The translations under genes were made by a program, and so were the position numbers. This document shows, piece by piece, positions 1-10,949 of a stretch of 64,000 nt of DNA. The DNA comes from Xiphydria camelus (lineage: Eukaryota; Arthropoda; Insecta; Hymenoptera; Xiphydriidae). The stretch's first letter is position 1, and every line of letters starts with the position of its first letter. The DNA is taken from positions 5,800,400 through 5,864,399 of the forward strand of contig OY783197.1 in the NCBI GenBank assembly GCA_963678675.1, given 5' to 3'. The notes below the pieces were generated by a model. It was not told the DNA's origin, did not search any database, and saw only the letters and a list, made by a program, of their open reading frames with translations.

Positions 1-250
1 CACGTTTTTGCAAGTAACTTTTCTGTAACATTCCTGCGATATTTTACAATATTCGTGAACACTACCGTATGTGTTAGAAATATATACTTCTCGCGAAAAA
101 TCGTTTCGGAATTATTATGTCGAAAAATCTCCCCGATATGGTATAGTCCGATAAGATTGTACTTGTTCGGGCTGAATTACATAGGGTTTTTATAATTATT
201 TTAGGAAGTTCCAGAAGAATATAGATGCAGCAAAATATCGATGCTCTCTG

Positions 251-390
251 CTAGAAAGAGTAAGGAATAACCCTCGAACGAATATTCGGGCTATGGCAAG
301 AAAGGTTAGAATCAGAGGTTAGCAAGTCTATGGTTCGGAGGATATTAAAGGATATTCATCCATTTAAAGTGACGTACATACGTCCATGCA
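251..390 (+). pseudogene. Tc1/mariner-type transposase HTH remnant
   Basis: From 251 the + strand reads ERVRNNPRTNIRAMARKVRI, then after a frame change KSMVRRILKDIHPF. This is the pattern of the N-terminal helix-turn-helix of IS630/Tc1/mariner transposases common in insects (..NP..S.R.MA....S..T.RRI.K..). There is no start codon, an in-frame stop lies at the frame change, and no catalytic domain follows, so it is a small dead fragment. The subfamily cannot be assigned. Confidence 0.5.
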
Positions 391-440
391 CTCGAGACAG
401 CAGATCCAGGTCGCCGAATGAACCAAAGCAGCAGGTTCTT

Positions 441-1130
441 GGAACAACAAGTGGATGATCCCTCGTTCGAAAGAAATCCCCTCGGGTTCGCATACATCTG
501 CGGGATCTATAACAAATTGTAAATAACACAAATAATTTAAAATATACTGAACTAACTAAACGTAGAAACTAAGATTATATTAATCTAAGTTAACCAATTC
601 TAATAATGACAGAATTAAGAAAAATATTTCCTCTTTCGTATTATACTACCAATTTATATACCGACCTGTCAAATGCAAAGAATGCAACTGGTTGTGGTTG
701 GAACAACAAGTGGATGATCCCTCGTTGGAAAGAAACCTCCTCGGGTTCGCAAACGATCCGTAACAAATTGTAAATTACACAATTATATGCAGCATTTCAC
801 TTTTAAAATATACCGAACTTACTCAGCGTAAAAATTAAGAACCAATTTATATACTGACCTCTCAAATGCAATGAATGCAACTAATGCAACTAGTTCTTGT
901 TGGAATAACAAGTGGATGATCCCCCGTTCGAAAGAAACCTCCTCGGGTTTGCATACGATCTGTAACAAATTGTAAATTACATAATCATATGCAGCATTTC
1001 ACTATTTAAAATATACCGAACTTACTAGAGCGTAGAAATTAAAAAACTATATCTGAGTTAATCAATTCTATTCTAATAATGACAGAATTATTAAAAATGA
1101 TATATTTCCTCTTTCGGATTATACTACGTT
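441..1130. repeat. Three-unit tandem repeat (~200-260 bp unit)
   Basis: The segment beginning GGAACAACAAGTGGATGAT recurs at 441, 700 and 902. Each copy is followed by a CTCGTTCGAAAGAAA-like and CCTCGGGTT stretch, CTGTAACAAATTGTAAAT, then AATATACYGAACTWACT and ATAATGACAGAAT. The unit lengths differ (259 and 202 bp) because of internal deletions. The repeat is non-coding, and I cannot assign it to an element family. Confidence 0.75.
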
Positions 1131-1139
1131 ATTCAGCAC

Positions 1140-2150
1140 TTATCTGCCTAATCGGTATCAGTAATTTCTCATTGACCGTCGTTACACCGGAGACGAAGAA
1201 GAGATGAAATAGAAGTGAGGTACGTGTACACTTCAGGTTTGACAGGTCGGTGTGTAAACTGGAACTTGTGATAGTACGAAAGAGGAAATATATCGATAGA
1301 GAAAAATAGTGATAAAGTAATTACTTGATTATTGTCATCCAATTCAATTTCATCTCCTATTCTGCCACGGCTTGTATTGATGACTGACAATGAGAAGAAA
1401 AACCTTCGATTTTTCCCGTGCTCGCATGACCCTGAAAACAAAAAATAGAACGAACACAAAGATATTGTCTTTCCATTGTGAAAGTGAGGTTAAAGCTGTC
1501 AGATGGCAATTAAACTTATCTGATGGCAATTCTTCTGAGACCGTATCCTTTCCTGCTCCTTTCTTGATGCACAGGCAACTAGAGAAGGATACCACTGCAT
1601 CCGTTCGCTATCTCGATATTCGAAAAAAATACAAACGATTATTATAAACTATACGGAGCGTCTGTCACATTCACCACTATTGAGATTCACTACTCCGATT
1701 ACACTGAATTTTTACTTTTTATTAACAAGTGCGTCCGAGGATCGAAAAAATGCGAGGGAAATCGTTTCGCAAATGGAAATATTTTATTAATTTTGAAAAA
1801 CAACTAAACATTCAAGGAATATATTCTCTCACACACTCTCACATACATTTGATGGCGTATGCGTGTGGCCGCATCTGTGTACACATTTCCGACCATGACC
1901 GAATATCGCCGAAGACAGGCGGAATTTTTGTGAGATTTTGACATATATATATCGCCCGAGAAATCGGATTCTCGACTTTTGAGGCGCGAGGGGCGTGGCT
2001 TCGCGTTGCTAAGGAAAAATTTCTGTTAATATGTAACTTACAACATTTACTCTGGTCTCTATCGATAGAGAATAGTCGATTTATATGGTGTAACTAAGCA
2101 TAGTTTTGGTTATAACCGTATATTTATTGAGAAAATTCGATGTTAAAATT
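1140..2150. other. No gene recognised
   Basis: Several short open frames exist on both strands (up to 96 codons). None has a recognisable domain or splice structure. I see nothing supported here. Confidence 0.5.
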
Positions 2151-2990
2151 GAGGGGTGAAGGGGGCAGACATTTTTCCTGTAAAGATACACGGGTGCTCG
2201 CGGCGACAGCGCTGGCGGCGTCATTCTGACGACTTGAATGAACATGCCGCGAGACACTACCGTGTCTCTTGATGGAAGCTGTTCTTTCAATCGAACTTCT
2301 GTATCATAGAATCAGATCGACAAACGGGTTTAAAGACAAACCTTAGTGACATTTCACGAACGTCATTGTAAGTAGTCGTTTTCGTCGTATGATGAAAGGA
2401 AACTCGATAACGATTTCAAGAAATCTGTCGCCCGGAAACACGCACGCGAGTCCGATTGATTAGTCGAGGCCCGCATCGGGTCGTTATTCTAGACCGGGAT
2501 TATTTTTACGCCGTCTCGGCGTAGAGGCATTTCGGGAAGTCGTAGATCAAATGTGGCTCCCGGAGGGAACTTCCTGGAAATTTTCGTCCCGATCGAGAGA
2601 GCTAGAAGGGATCCGGGGCGTGTTTCGTCGCGGGGACGCGGCGGTGGGGTGTCGTCGTCACGCACGTGGTTCTCGAACCACCCAATAGCCTCGCGAGAGG
2701 TCCCGGCTTGGCCTGCGGTACGCGATTCCGCCTGGCTTGCGCGCCATCCTGTACAAAAATACACGATCTTGCGGATAACACGGTAGCACCTGGCTCTCGC
2801 TGCGTCCCGAACGGAGGGGTCGAGCGGATCACGCGGAGGGATAAAGGGTAGATGGTCGGAGGCTAGGCAAGGGGAAGTGTAATCAGAGAGGAGGAGTTTG
2901 GGAGAGGGAATGCGCGTGGAAGTATAGGACGGTATTTGTGCGCGTAGTCCACCGGGACTGACCCTTGAAGTATCGGAACCTTTAGCGTTT
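2150..2990. promoter_or_regulatory. GC/CpG-rich island, possible promoter or 5' exon region
   Basis: This stretch is visibly richer in G+C and CpG than its AT-rich surroundings, especially 2460-2960. Open frames of 61-91 codons on both strands here look like a by-product of high GC. A CpG-rich block in an insect genome often marks a promoter and 5' untranslated exon, possibly of the RGK gene downstream, but no start, TATA or splice junction could be tied to it. Confidence 0.2.
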
Positions 2991-3022
2991 ACGTTTCTTC
3001 GGATCTCTCGCGTGTTCGTTCC

Positions 3023-4207
3023 AAAATTTTTGATGTGTAAACATCTATGCTATGGCTCTGCGGTAGGACCTTCCTGGGAAATTGAGCGTCAGACGTAAGC
3101 CATGTAGATGTGACTGCGTCAATGTGTGTGTGGCGCTACTGCGCATACTATTCGCGCAAGCTGGATTATCTCAACGAGAAAACATTTTAGAGAAAAATGT
3201 TTAATACAAAACTTTAAGGATTTTCCCTTGGCTACCCAGTGGTCGTATTGGATTTGACCTTGACCGTGACCTTTAAGGTAATATCAAATGCCTTTCTAAA
3301 CCGTTCATCCGATTGCGATGAAACTTTGGGGAATGGTTGGACGCATGCCCGCGAAGGTTTCTGAGTTAGTAAATCTTATACAGGGTGTTCAAAAAGTACC
3401 GGTACTGATGATTATTATGCCTTCCTAAACCGTTCATCCGATTGCGATGAAAAGTTGGGGAATGGTTGGACGCATGCCCGCGAAGGTTTCTGAGTTAGTA
3501 AATCTTATACAGGGTGTTCAAAAAGTACCGGTACGGATGATTATTATGCCTTCCTAAACCGTTCATCCGATTGCGATGAAACTTTGGGGAATGGTTGGAC
3601 GTATGCCCGCGAAGGTTTCTGAGTTAGTAAATCTTATAAAAGGTGTTCAAAAAGTACCGGTACTGATGATTATTATGCCTTCCTAAACCGTTCATCCGAT
3701 TGCGATGAAAAGTTGGGAAATGGTTGGATGCATGCCCGCGAAAGTTTCTGAATTAGTAAATCTTATACAGGGTGTTCAAAAAGTACCGGTACGGATGATT
3801 ATTATGCCTTCCTAAACCGTTCATCCGATTGAGATGAAAATTTGGGGAACAGTTGGACGCATATCCGCGAAGGTTTCTGAGTTAGTAAATCTTATACAGG
3901 GTGTTCAAAAAATCGAACTATACTTGACCTAAATTTGACCTCCACTGACAATAAAGGTAATATGAAAAAAATGGTCAAGGACACATTTGAACGCGAAAAA
4001 AAATTAATTTGACCTTGATATAACCTTGAAGGTCATGGTCAAGGTCAAATCCAATATGACCATTGCGTAGCCCGGGAAAAATACTAAAAGTTTTGTATTA
4101 AATGTATTTAAACAATGGTGGACGGACAAAATCAATCCACAATCTACCCGTGCGAAGCCGGGACGGGCTGCTAGTAAGTTATAAATCTAATATAATAATA
4201 ATAAATA
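3023..4207 (+). mobile_element. Helitron-like non-autonomous element, copy 1
   Basis: It shares its whole length with 8653-9838, defining a ~1.19 kb family. It starts near the self-complementary GATGTGTAAACATC (3032-3045) and carries an outer inverted repeat: 3200-3275 is complementary to 4028-4102, including GTATTGGATTTGACCTTGAC. Five 129-bp tandem units fill the middle. Near the 3' end a CCCGT...ACGGG stem is followed by GCTGCTAGT (CTAG at 4171-4174), which resembles the hairpin plus CTRR end of Helitrons. The shared sequence continues ~34 bp past CTAG, and the 5' end lacks the canonical TC, so the exact class is unproven. It has no coding capacity. Confidence 0.6.
3288..3932. repeat. Five 129-bp tandem units inside element copy 1
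   Basis: Unit starts (ATGCC..CTAAACCGTTCATCC) fall at 3288, 3417, 3546, 3675 and 3804, an exact 129-bp spacing. Each unit ends with a CAGGGTGTTCAAAAAGTACC block. Alternate units alternate between AAACTTTGG and AAAAGTTGG, which suggests duplication of unit pairs. Confidence 0.85.
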
Positions 4208-4390
4208 TTTTTTTCTTTAGTAAACATATTCGATTTAATTGAACGTCGAGGAACTTGTCCTTATAGAAAAATGCTACTGAGAGAACGAGATTATTAGAGA
4301 AAACTCTAGTAGAGGATTTTCGTGCACTGAGAAAAAAGTATGGATAGATTTGACTAAATTAGCGGTTACGGGTGGGGGAACGCAGGCTTA

Positions 4391-5361
4391 CCAAGGTAGC
4401 ACATCAACGTCGAAATGACGTTTTTTGAAGGTCAGTTCTGACGTCAGATGACGAAAAATATGACGTCATTTTAACGTCGCAAAGACGGCTTAATTGCACA
4501 TCCACACGACGTCAGAAAAATCATGTCATAATGACGTTCTACCGGACGTTGTGATGACGTAAACAATAACGGTTCTAAAAGGTTAGGTCTGACGTATATC
4601 TTTTCATCGTCAGCGGTCACCAATCCAACTAGTGTCCGCACTTTTCGCTGCTTAACTTCGTTGATCGGTCGGTGTCCTCGAGTCCTCATCTGCTGCACGC
4701 TCTTGTGGTTAAGAATATTATTACTATTGGTGTTCATATGAAGTTTGATGAATAAATGTATATTGCTTTTCCTGTCAATAAGAAAGAGCTTGAATAAATA
4801 AGATTTTATAATTGTATTATTCTTTTCTCAACATTTTTCTAAATTTATGATTCTTTTGATAAATATTCTTGCATAGACGCAAATTGATATTAATATCAAT
4901 TTGCGTTTACGCAAGATATAAATAATAAATAAATATAAATAAATAATTATATGAATATTTATTCATCCTACATTAATTGATTGTCTTTCATTTACTTTAA
5001 TAATCTGTGCTTTTTAATAAACAGTATAGTTTATAACTTGCTCAACATACTCTGGAGACTCGAAATGAAATAATTTATTGATTTATTAATTGAACAAATT
5101 ACAATTTTTGTCCATTTATTCACAAATAAATTTTCAAGTCGCTATACCTACATGCAGGAGACCGTAATTTTTCTATGTCTCGTTCGTCATTAAAAATTAC
5201 GGAAAAGTTCCGTCAAAAAGACGTTTAATTTTGACGTCCAAGGTACGTCGTAAATATGACGTCCCTGTGACGTTAATATTACGACAATTGACGTCTGAAA
5301 TCCTATACTGACCAAAAAATGACGTCTGAGACGTTATTCTAACGTCAGTGTGCTACCTGGG
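4391..5361. mobile_element. Inverted-repeat element crowded with TGACGT motifs
   Basis: The ends are inverted: 4391 CCAAGGTAGCACA and 5361 read backwards CCCAGGTAGCACA, each followed by dense copies of (T)GACGT/ACGTC for 150-200 bp. A perfect 30-bp palindrome built on ACGCAAATTGATATT lies at 4877-4906, almost exactly at the element centre. An 88-codon - strand frame (4471-4737) has no recognisable domain and overlaps the motif cluster. It is probably a non-autonomous DNA transposon; no clear target duplication was found and the superfamily is unknown. Confidence 0.6.
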
Positions 5362-5659
5362 TAGTTACTTGAACTAATAATTCACTAGACTTGACTACGG
5401 CTTATTTCCGTCGATCAATTTGTGATCATTGCAACGAAATTATTTAATTCGAGTAACTAAATTGGCGTTACCTCGCCCGTGATCGTCAATGTAGCCGTAT
5501 CTACTATTTTTTTTCTGGGATTTTTTCTGTGTTGTAATAACTGTACTGGAGTTTAATAGTTTTCTATAGTAATTTCGTTTTCTCTGTAGTACTTTTCTAT
5601 AAAGGTTTAGACGTCGGTACGTATCCTATTATTAATATACCGTTATACGTACCTATATT

Positions 5660-5749
5660 AATAATTGAGGAGCTCCGAATCAAAACGCAGTTTTCAAAAG
5701 CCGAACATTGGTTAAAAACTGCGTTTTGATTCGGAGCTCCTCAATTATT
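5660..5749. repeat. Perfect 35-bp inverted repeat (hairpin)
   Basis: 5660-5694 is the exact complement of 5715-5749 (arm begins AATAATTGAGGAGCTCCG), separated by a 20-bp loop. It could be a miniature transposon or the end of a foldback element. Confidence 0.85.
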
Positions 5750-5859
5750 TTCCAGCTTCATATTGCGAGAAAAAAATTACACTTTTAGAGGCAGAAATAG
5801 TCTTGGCAACCATTTTGGCGATAACTAGGTATTTGAGTTTGATATAGTCGGCACTAGAT

Positions 5860-5926
5860 TTTTTATAGTTGTCGCAACACTTTCTTTGGTTTCAGTAATA
5901 AAAAATAGTTGCGGCAACTATAAAAA
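5860..5926. repeat. 19-bp-arm hairpin
   Basis: TTTTTATAGTTGTCGCAAC at 5860-5878 pairs with GTTGCGGCAACTATAAAAA at 5908-5926 with one mismatch. A related ATAGTTATGACG/GTTGTCACGAC theme recurs at 7960-8030. Confidence 0.5.
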
Positions 5927-5969
5927 TTCATGCTTTTTCTATATAGGGTTAAATTGGGTGAATTTCTGC

Positions 5970-6024
5970 AGGAAGTTGGCCCCGTATTCTCATTACTTTC
6001 TGTGGAAACAAGGGGCCAACTTCC
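5970..6024. repeat. Dispersed hairpin repeat (GGAAGTTGGCCCC family), copy
   Basis: GGAAGTTGGCCCC is followed by a loop containing CATTACTTTC and then GGGGCCAACTTCC. The arms are perfectly complementary over 13 bp. The same arm and loop sequences recur at 45960, 46247, 52261-52700, 53501 and 59004. Confidence 0.8.
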
Positions 6025-6090
6025 TTCCCATATCTAGTTACAATATTATTTCATAGTATTTGTACACTGAGAGAATTGAACATAGTTTTA

Positions 6091-6427
6091 AATATTCCTT
6101 ACACTACATTTTGTGCCCATAAAAAAATTCATATTGAATTCAACAAAAAACACAAAACGTGTGGCCGCCACACGCGGAAGAAGTGAAACTTCGATATCAG
6201 CTTCTCTGAATTTGATTCCGGTGGTATTAGTTTCAATTGGCTCTATACAAGTCTTTTACAATGCTTCTTCGTAGAGCCAATTGAAACTAATACCACCGAA
6301 ATCAAATTCAGAGAAGCTGATATCGAAGTTTCACTTCTTCCGCATGTGGCGGCCACACGTTTTGTGTTTTTTGTTGAATTCAATATGAATTTTTTTATGG
6401 GCACAAAATGTAGAGTATAAGGAATAT
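6091..6427. repeat. 156-bp near-perfect inverted repeat
   Basis: 6091-6246 and 6272-6427 are inverted copies with only a few mismatches, separated by ~25 bp. The right arm overlaps the coding frame at 6243-6617, so the left arm looks like an inverted duplication of part of that frame. Confidence 0.85.
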
Positions 6428-6617
6428 CATATTCACTGGATGTATTTTCACCGATATTGGATCCTCCAGGAACTTCAAAATCTATTACATTCTCCAGGGT
6501 TTGGGACTGGTGTTGATCTGCCTTAGCAGATATAGCAATATTTGATTGTGTTAATTTAATTCTCTCTCTCCATTTTCGACTTCGTTCTGCATCAGTTTTA
6601 GGTAGTATTTTCGTCAT
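6243..6617 (-). pseudogene. Transposon-type ORF fragment with basic N-terminus
   Basis: A 124-codon frame begins MTKILPKTDAERSRKWRERI. This type of N-terminus (..ER.R.(W/Y)R.R..) is seen at the start of several insect and invertebrate transposon proteins, including Helitron-associated ones. The last half lies in the 156-bp inverted repeat and runs into its loop, so the frame is chimeric and truncated. No enzyme domain is present. I cannot name the family, and the call rests on the N-terminal pattern only. Confidence 0.3.
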
Positions 6618-6627
6618 ATTGTTTTCT

Positions 6628-6860
6628 TTACACGGTGCCTGTCACGAAACTCTTTTGCCCGTTGTTTTCCTATTTTTGCCATAATAATTTTAATATAACA
6701 CACACACGAAAGAATGTTCAGTGTTCATTGACGTTAACGAAATTGAAAGTTTATTTTACACATTGCCTGTCACTGTACTCTTTTGACCGTTCTGTTTTTT
6801 TGCAACAATAATTATAAATTAATACACACACACACACACGCGAAAGAATGTACAGTAATG
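6628..6860. repeat. Two-unit tandem repeat (~135 bp)
   Basis: TTACACGGTGCCTGTCACGA...CTCTTTTG.CCGTT...CACACACGAAAGAATGT at 6631 is repeated in diverged form at 6764 as TTACACATTGCCTGTCACTG...CGCGAAAGAATGTACAG. Each copy contains a (CA)n tract of different length. It probably belongs to the 5' side of the element encoding the frame at 6243-6617. Confidence 0.6.
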
Positions 6861-7019
6861 TATGGTGGTTACTCGAGAAATGTCACGACTCCGATCGCAG
6901 ACTACACGAGCTCCGTATAGCCGGCCATTCGACGCGGTAAAATCCGGAAAACTGAAAATGTACAAACGAAATACAAACAACTCACAAGTAACTCTGCGGC
7001 CTCTCGTCTAGCTTCTCAT

Positions 7020-7824
7020 GTCATCTTACGGATACGCCCAAAAAAGGGTCCTAAACGCTAGATTTATGGTGAGACTAAACAGTCCTCTTAGTGGAGGTGC
7101 GACACTGCGCCGCCTCATAATACGAACAATAGCTTTCATCGCCCGAAGGAACCCTCTCGAGCAACACAAACCAGACGCCCTCTGCACAGTCTAAACAGCG
7201 ATTGATTTTTGCGTCATTTTTCTTCAGTTTCAAGCTAATAACTATAACATGTGCGATCAAGAGTAGATCTCTTCGAGGTCATAAATCCCGAAGGCACTAT
7301 TGCGTGACACGAATAGTGACCAAAAACGTAGAGTGGTGGATTTAAACCGTATCGGTTAGTTGCAATGATTCAATACTGCACTCACAATATTACTGGTGAT
7401 TATATTGGATTCAAAGAGATACAGTAATTCCGTGATGTAGCAGTGGTTTACAATTAGATACACTGAGAAGTAGTTTTGAGAGAAATGTGTGGGACTGCGA
7501 ACGCATTCGTAACCCCCATTCACCAAAACATATCTACCGCCTACCTCGCTGTTGCGACCGATGTACAGATGATATCTAGATTAGTGCGTTTTACTTAGGT
7601 TGCGATAATAGTGAGCCTCGTCGCGTGAATGATAGTCGCACGGCGGCCTGGCGCTCCAGCCTCGCAAAATCGACACATGTGTGTGGCTTGCCTGGCAAAG
7701 GCGATAGTCTACGTACGGTAGAGAGCGGTGGAATGGGGCAGAGTTGAGAGCGGTGTATTGTGGCAGGGTCGAGAGCGCTGTATGAGTGAGTCACGGTCGG
7801 AAGCGCTGGAGTGTGTGGGTTTCG
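7020..7824. other. No gene; short GAGAGCGGTG tandem repeat near 7720-7810
   Basis: No domain-bearing frame was found. A ~25-bp degenerate unit (GAGAGCGGTG..) occurs about three times at 7720-7810. Confidence 0.4.
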
Positions 7825-8216
7825 TTACGGACCTCGTGTCGGGCGCGCGATTTTAGTACCCTCAGCATAAAAGTTTCACTTCAGAACTATTAAAGTTTAG
7901 TAATCAGCATAGTAGCATACTAGTTCTTTATATCTGTCACGATTTTTTTTAGTTCCTATAACTAAAAATAGTTATGACGACTGTAGGAACTAGTGTTGAT
8001 TATTAAGCTTGAATAGTTGTCACGACTAGGTTCAATGCTCTAAATATATGGAAAATCTTTTCCACTATAGATCTTGTTCCTCCAATGACTTCTGTAAATG
8101 AATTTAGTACATATACAAGTTTAAGGGGGGGGGGGTAAGGTCTAAAAATCAATTTTTTGAAATGAAACTTTTATGCTGAGGGTACTAAAATCGCGCGCCC
8201 GACACGAGGTCCGTAA
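7825..8216. mobile_element. MITE-like element with perfect 54-bp inverted ends
   Basis: 7825-7878 and 8163-8216 are exact complements (outer end TTACGGACCTCGTGTC), enclosing ~280 bp of AT-rich DNA with a small internal hairpin at 7950-8000. It has no coding capacity. No convincing target duplication was found. Perfect arms imply either recent insertion or gene conversion between the arms. Confidence 0.7.
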
Positions 8217-8470
8217 AGGCGCGTATCCACCAAAGCAACATAGTGCAACTTTTGTGTTGCTGTTGCGTGTTTCCAAAAAATGTTGCAGCAACAGCGTATC
8301 CACCAAAGCAACATAGAGCAACATTTGTGTTTATGTTGCGTGTTTCCGAAATTGTTGCAGTAAGTTGCACTGTGTCGCGCATTGTTGCTGCAACAAAATG
8401 AAAAAGTTGCTGTATGTTGCATGTTTCCATTCGAATGGAAACTTGTTGCAACATGTTGCAGTTGCGACGT
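8217..8470. repeat. GTTGC/GCAAC-rich repeat abutting the 54-bp element
   Basis: GCGTATCCACCAAAGCAACATAG is repeated 75 bp apart (about 8220 and 8295) and the remainder contains many GTTGC or GCAAC pentamers in both orientations. The TATCCACC start resembles the ends of PIF/Harbinger-type MITEs. The open frames on the - strand here are translations of this repeat. Confidence 0.5.
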
Positions 8471-8504
8471 CGGTCGAGACCCCTCATCAGTTACATTTAG
8501 ATTG

Positions 8505-8575
8505 GCCATAAAGAGGGGTCAGGCTATGCGAAATGGTGAATCGACCCTCTATACCTGACAAAAGTCAGGTATTTA
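8505..8575. other. Paired stem-loop motif, copy A
   Basis: GAGGGGTC...GACCCTC is followed directly by ACCTGAC-AAAA-GTCAGGT. A second copy with compensating changes lies at 11222-11290. Function unknown. Confidence 0.35.
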
Positions 8576-8652
8576 GGTTTACCGGAACGTAGAACATAGA
8601 TGGGCTGAGAAAATCGACTTTGTTGTCTCCTGTTCTTTACAAGTGTCCGATT

Positions 8653-9838
8653 AAAATTTTTGATGTGTAAACATCTATGCTATGGCTCTACGGTGGGACC
8701 TTCCTGGGAAATCGAGCGTTAGACGTAAGCCGTGTACATGTGACTGCGTCAGTGTGTGTGTGGCGCTACTGCGCATACTATTCGCGCAAGCTGGATTATC
8801 TCAACGGGAAAACATTTTAGAGAAAAATGTTTAATACAAAACTTTAAGGATTTTCCCGTGGCTACCCAGTGGTCGTATTGGATTTGACCTTGACCGTGAA
8901 CTTTAAGGTAATATCAAATGCTTTCCTAAACCGTTCATCCGATTGCGATGAAACTTTGGGGAATGGTTGGACGCATGCCCGCGAAGGTTTCTGAGTTAGT
9001 AAATCTTATACAGGGTGTTCAAAAAGTACCGGTAGTGATGATTATTATGCCTTCCTAAACCGTTCATCCGATTGCGATGAAAAGTTGGGGAATGGTTGGA
9101 CGCATACCCGCGAAGGTTTCTGAGTTAGTAAATCTTATACAGGGTGTTCAAAAAGTACCGGTATGGATGATTATTATGCCTTCCTAAACCGTTCATCCGA
9201 TTGCGACGAAAATTTGGGGAACAGTTGGACGCATATCCGCGAAGGTTTGAGTTAGTAAATCTTATACAGGGTGTTCAAAAAGTACCGGTACGGATGATTA
9301 TTATGCCTTCCTAAACCGTTCATCAGATTGCGATGAAACATTGGGGAATGGTTGGACGCATGCCCGCGAAGGTTTCTGAGTTAGTAAATCTTATAAAAGG
9401 TGTTCAAAAAGTACCGGTACTGATGATTATTATGCCTTCCTAAACCGTTCATCCGATTGCGATGAAAATTTGGGGAACAGTTGGACGCATATCCGCGAAG
9501 GTTTCTGAGTTAGTAAATCTTATACAGGGTATTCAAAAAGTCGAACTATACTTGACCTAAATTTGACCTCCGCTGACAATAAAGGTACCATGAAAAAAAT
9601 GGTCAAGGACATATTTGAACGTGAAAAAAATTAATTTAACCTTGATATAACCTTGAAGGTCATGGTCAAGGTCAAATCCAATATGACCATTGCGTAGCCC
9701 GGGAAAAATACTAAAAGTTTTGTATTAAAAATGTATTTAAACAATGGTGGACGGACAAAATCAATCCACAATCTACCCGTGCGAAGTTGGGACGGGCTGC
9801 TAGTAAGTTATAAATCTAATATAATAATAATAAATATT
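8653..9838 (+). mobile_element. Helitron-like non-autonomous element, copy 2
   Basis: It has the same layout and orientation as 3023-4207: GATGTGTAAACATC at 8662, inverted inner arms, five tandem units (starts 8918, 9047, 9176, 9303, 9432), and GCTGCTAGT with CTAG at 9800-9803. Shared sequence ends after AATAATAAATATT. The exact complement of the 14-bp start motif occurs again downstream at 9924-9937, which is not seen after copy 1. Confidence 0.6.
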
Positions 9839-10561
9839 GTATTATAGAAAAAATTAAACTCCTTTATGTCGAACTACGACGTCATATTCCCCAATTAAAC
9901 TCGGACCCCAGATAATTGTAAGATGTTTACACATCCTCCGTGAGTACAACGGCACTCACACCTTTTTTAATTAAAAGTCAGTTGAGTAAATTCAATAAAG
10001 TGGAACAAGAAGAGAGAGACTGTGAACATGCACCACAAAATACCGCAAGACTTTATAATTTAATAAAGACTCATCTGCATAATAAATGTACAAAAAGGAC
10101 CATATTCCCTTCGTTTATTTTGAAAGCGAAGGTGTTCTTTGGTTAAACGTATTCAAAAATGTCTGTAGGAGAGAAGTGCCATGAATGGGACATGCTATGA
10201 ATGGGGCAGGGCTTATTTCAAATATCTCCCGCAATATTTTAATGCTATATTACTCTGCTATATGGCGCGGAAGGTATCGCAGGTGACGAATGAAAAATAT
10301 ATCGTTTGCAGTCAACTGTAAGAGGTTGTGAGTTGTGCATGTTTCTTGTAGTAAAACTGACAAGTTGAAGAATGAATAAATTTCATTCTTGAATTGCGTT
10401 TCAACGTGTAATCTCAACGGAAAAGTTTGTCAAGGTAAAATTTTATATTTTATATTTTCCATACAAGAAAGCATCACTAAACATAAAGGTTATATTTTTT
10501 GTGTCCATGTTTACACCGTCATGTTACCAAGCTATGAATGGGACACAAATTTAGGTCATGA

Positions 10562-10759
10562 ATGGGACATGTATTAGTCGACTTTTCCACAAAGAAGAAC
10601 ACAATTTCCTACATTGGAGTTGTTGAAGAAATGCTTACAAACTTTGAATTCCGAGTTAAATTTTTGAGGCGCCATGGAAATTCTGAAAAGTTTTTGTATC
10701 CTGTAGAGGAAAATATTTGTGAAGTGCCAAGAGACCAGATTACAAGGAAGCTTCCTTAA
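10562..10759 (+). pseudogene. Transposase C-terminal domain fragment (Tigger/Jerky-like)
   Basis: The 65-codon frame contains VLVDFSTKKNTISYIGVVEE...VKFLRR..NSEKFLYP.EENI..V.RDQITRKLP. This matches the pattern of a C-terminal domain found in many insect transposon proteins (VLV.F..KK...YIG.V......VKFLR......F..P...D...V....I..KLP). Upstream DDE sequence is missing. A stop codon follows KLP, but the frame resumes (PERNGATARTQST) up to the Harbinger insertion at about 10800 and appears to continue after 12183. It is a relic. Confidence 0.5.
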
Positions 10760-10949
10760 CCGGAAAGAAATGGGGCTACAGCTCGCACTCAATCTACTTT
10801 AAGGGGGCATTTACACGGGTCGATTTTCGCCGTGCGGCTGGTCGCTTACGAAGTCGCCTCTGTAAGCCGAATCGCTACCCCATTTACACAGTCGACTGAA
10901 ATCGCAAACGCCTATGTCTTTTCTTCGAAGATGTTGAGCAGAACAGATC

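Noticed and set aside
2489..2851. Four overlapping open frames in a GC-rich block as a gene
   Set aside because: All frames are open on both strands because of base composition; no start context, domain or splice site singles one out.
3288..3932. Regular direct repeats resembling a CRISPR-like array
   Set aside because: The repeats are contiguous 129-bp units with no unique spacers, lie inside a eukaryotic transposon, and recur in a second copy.
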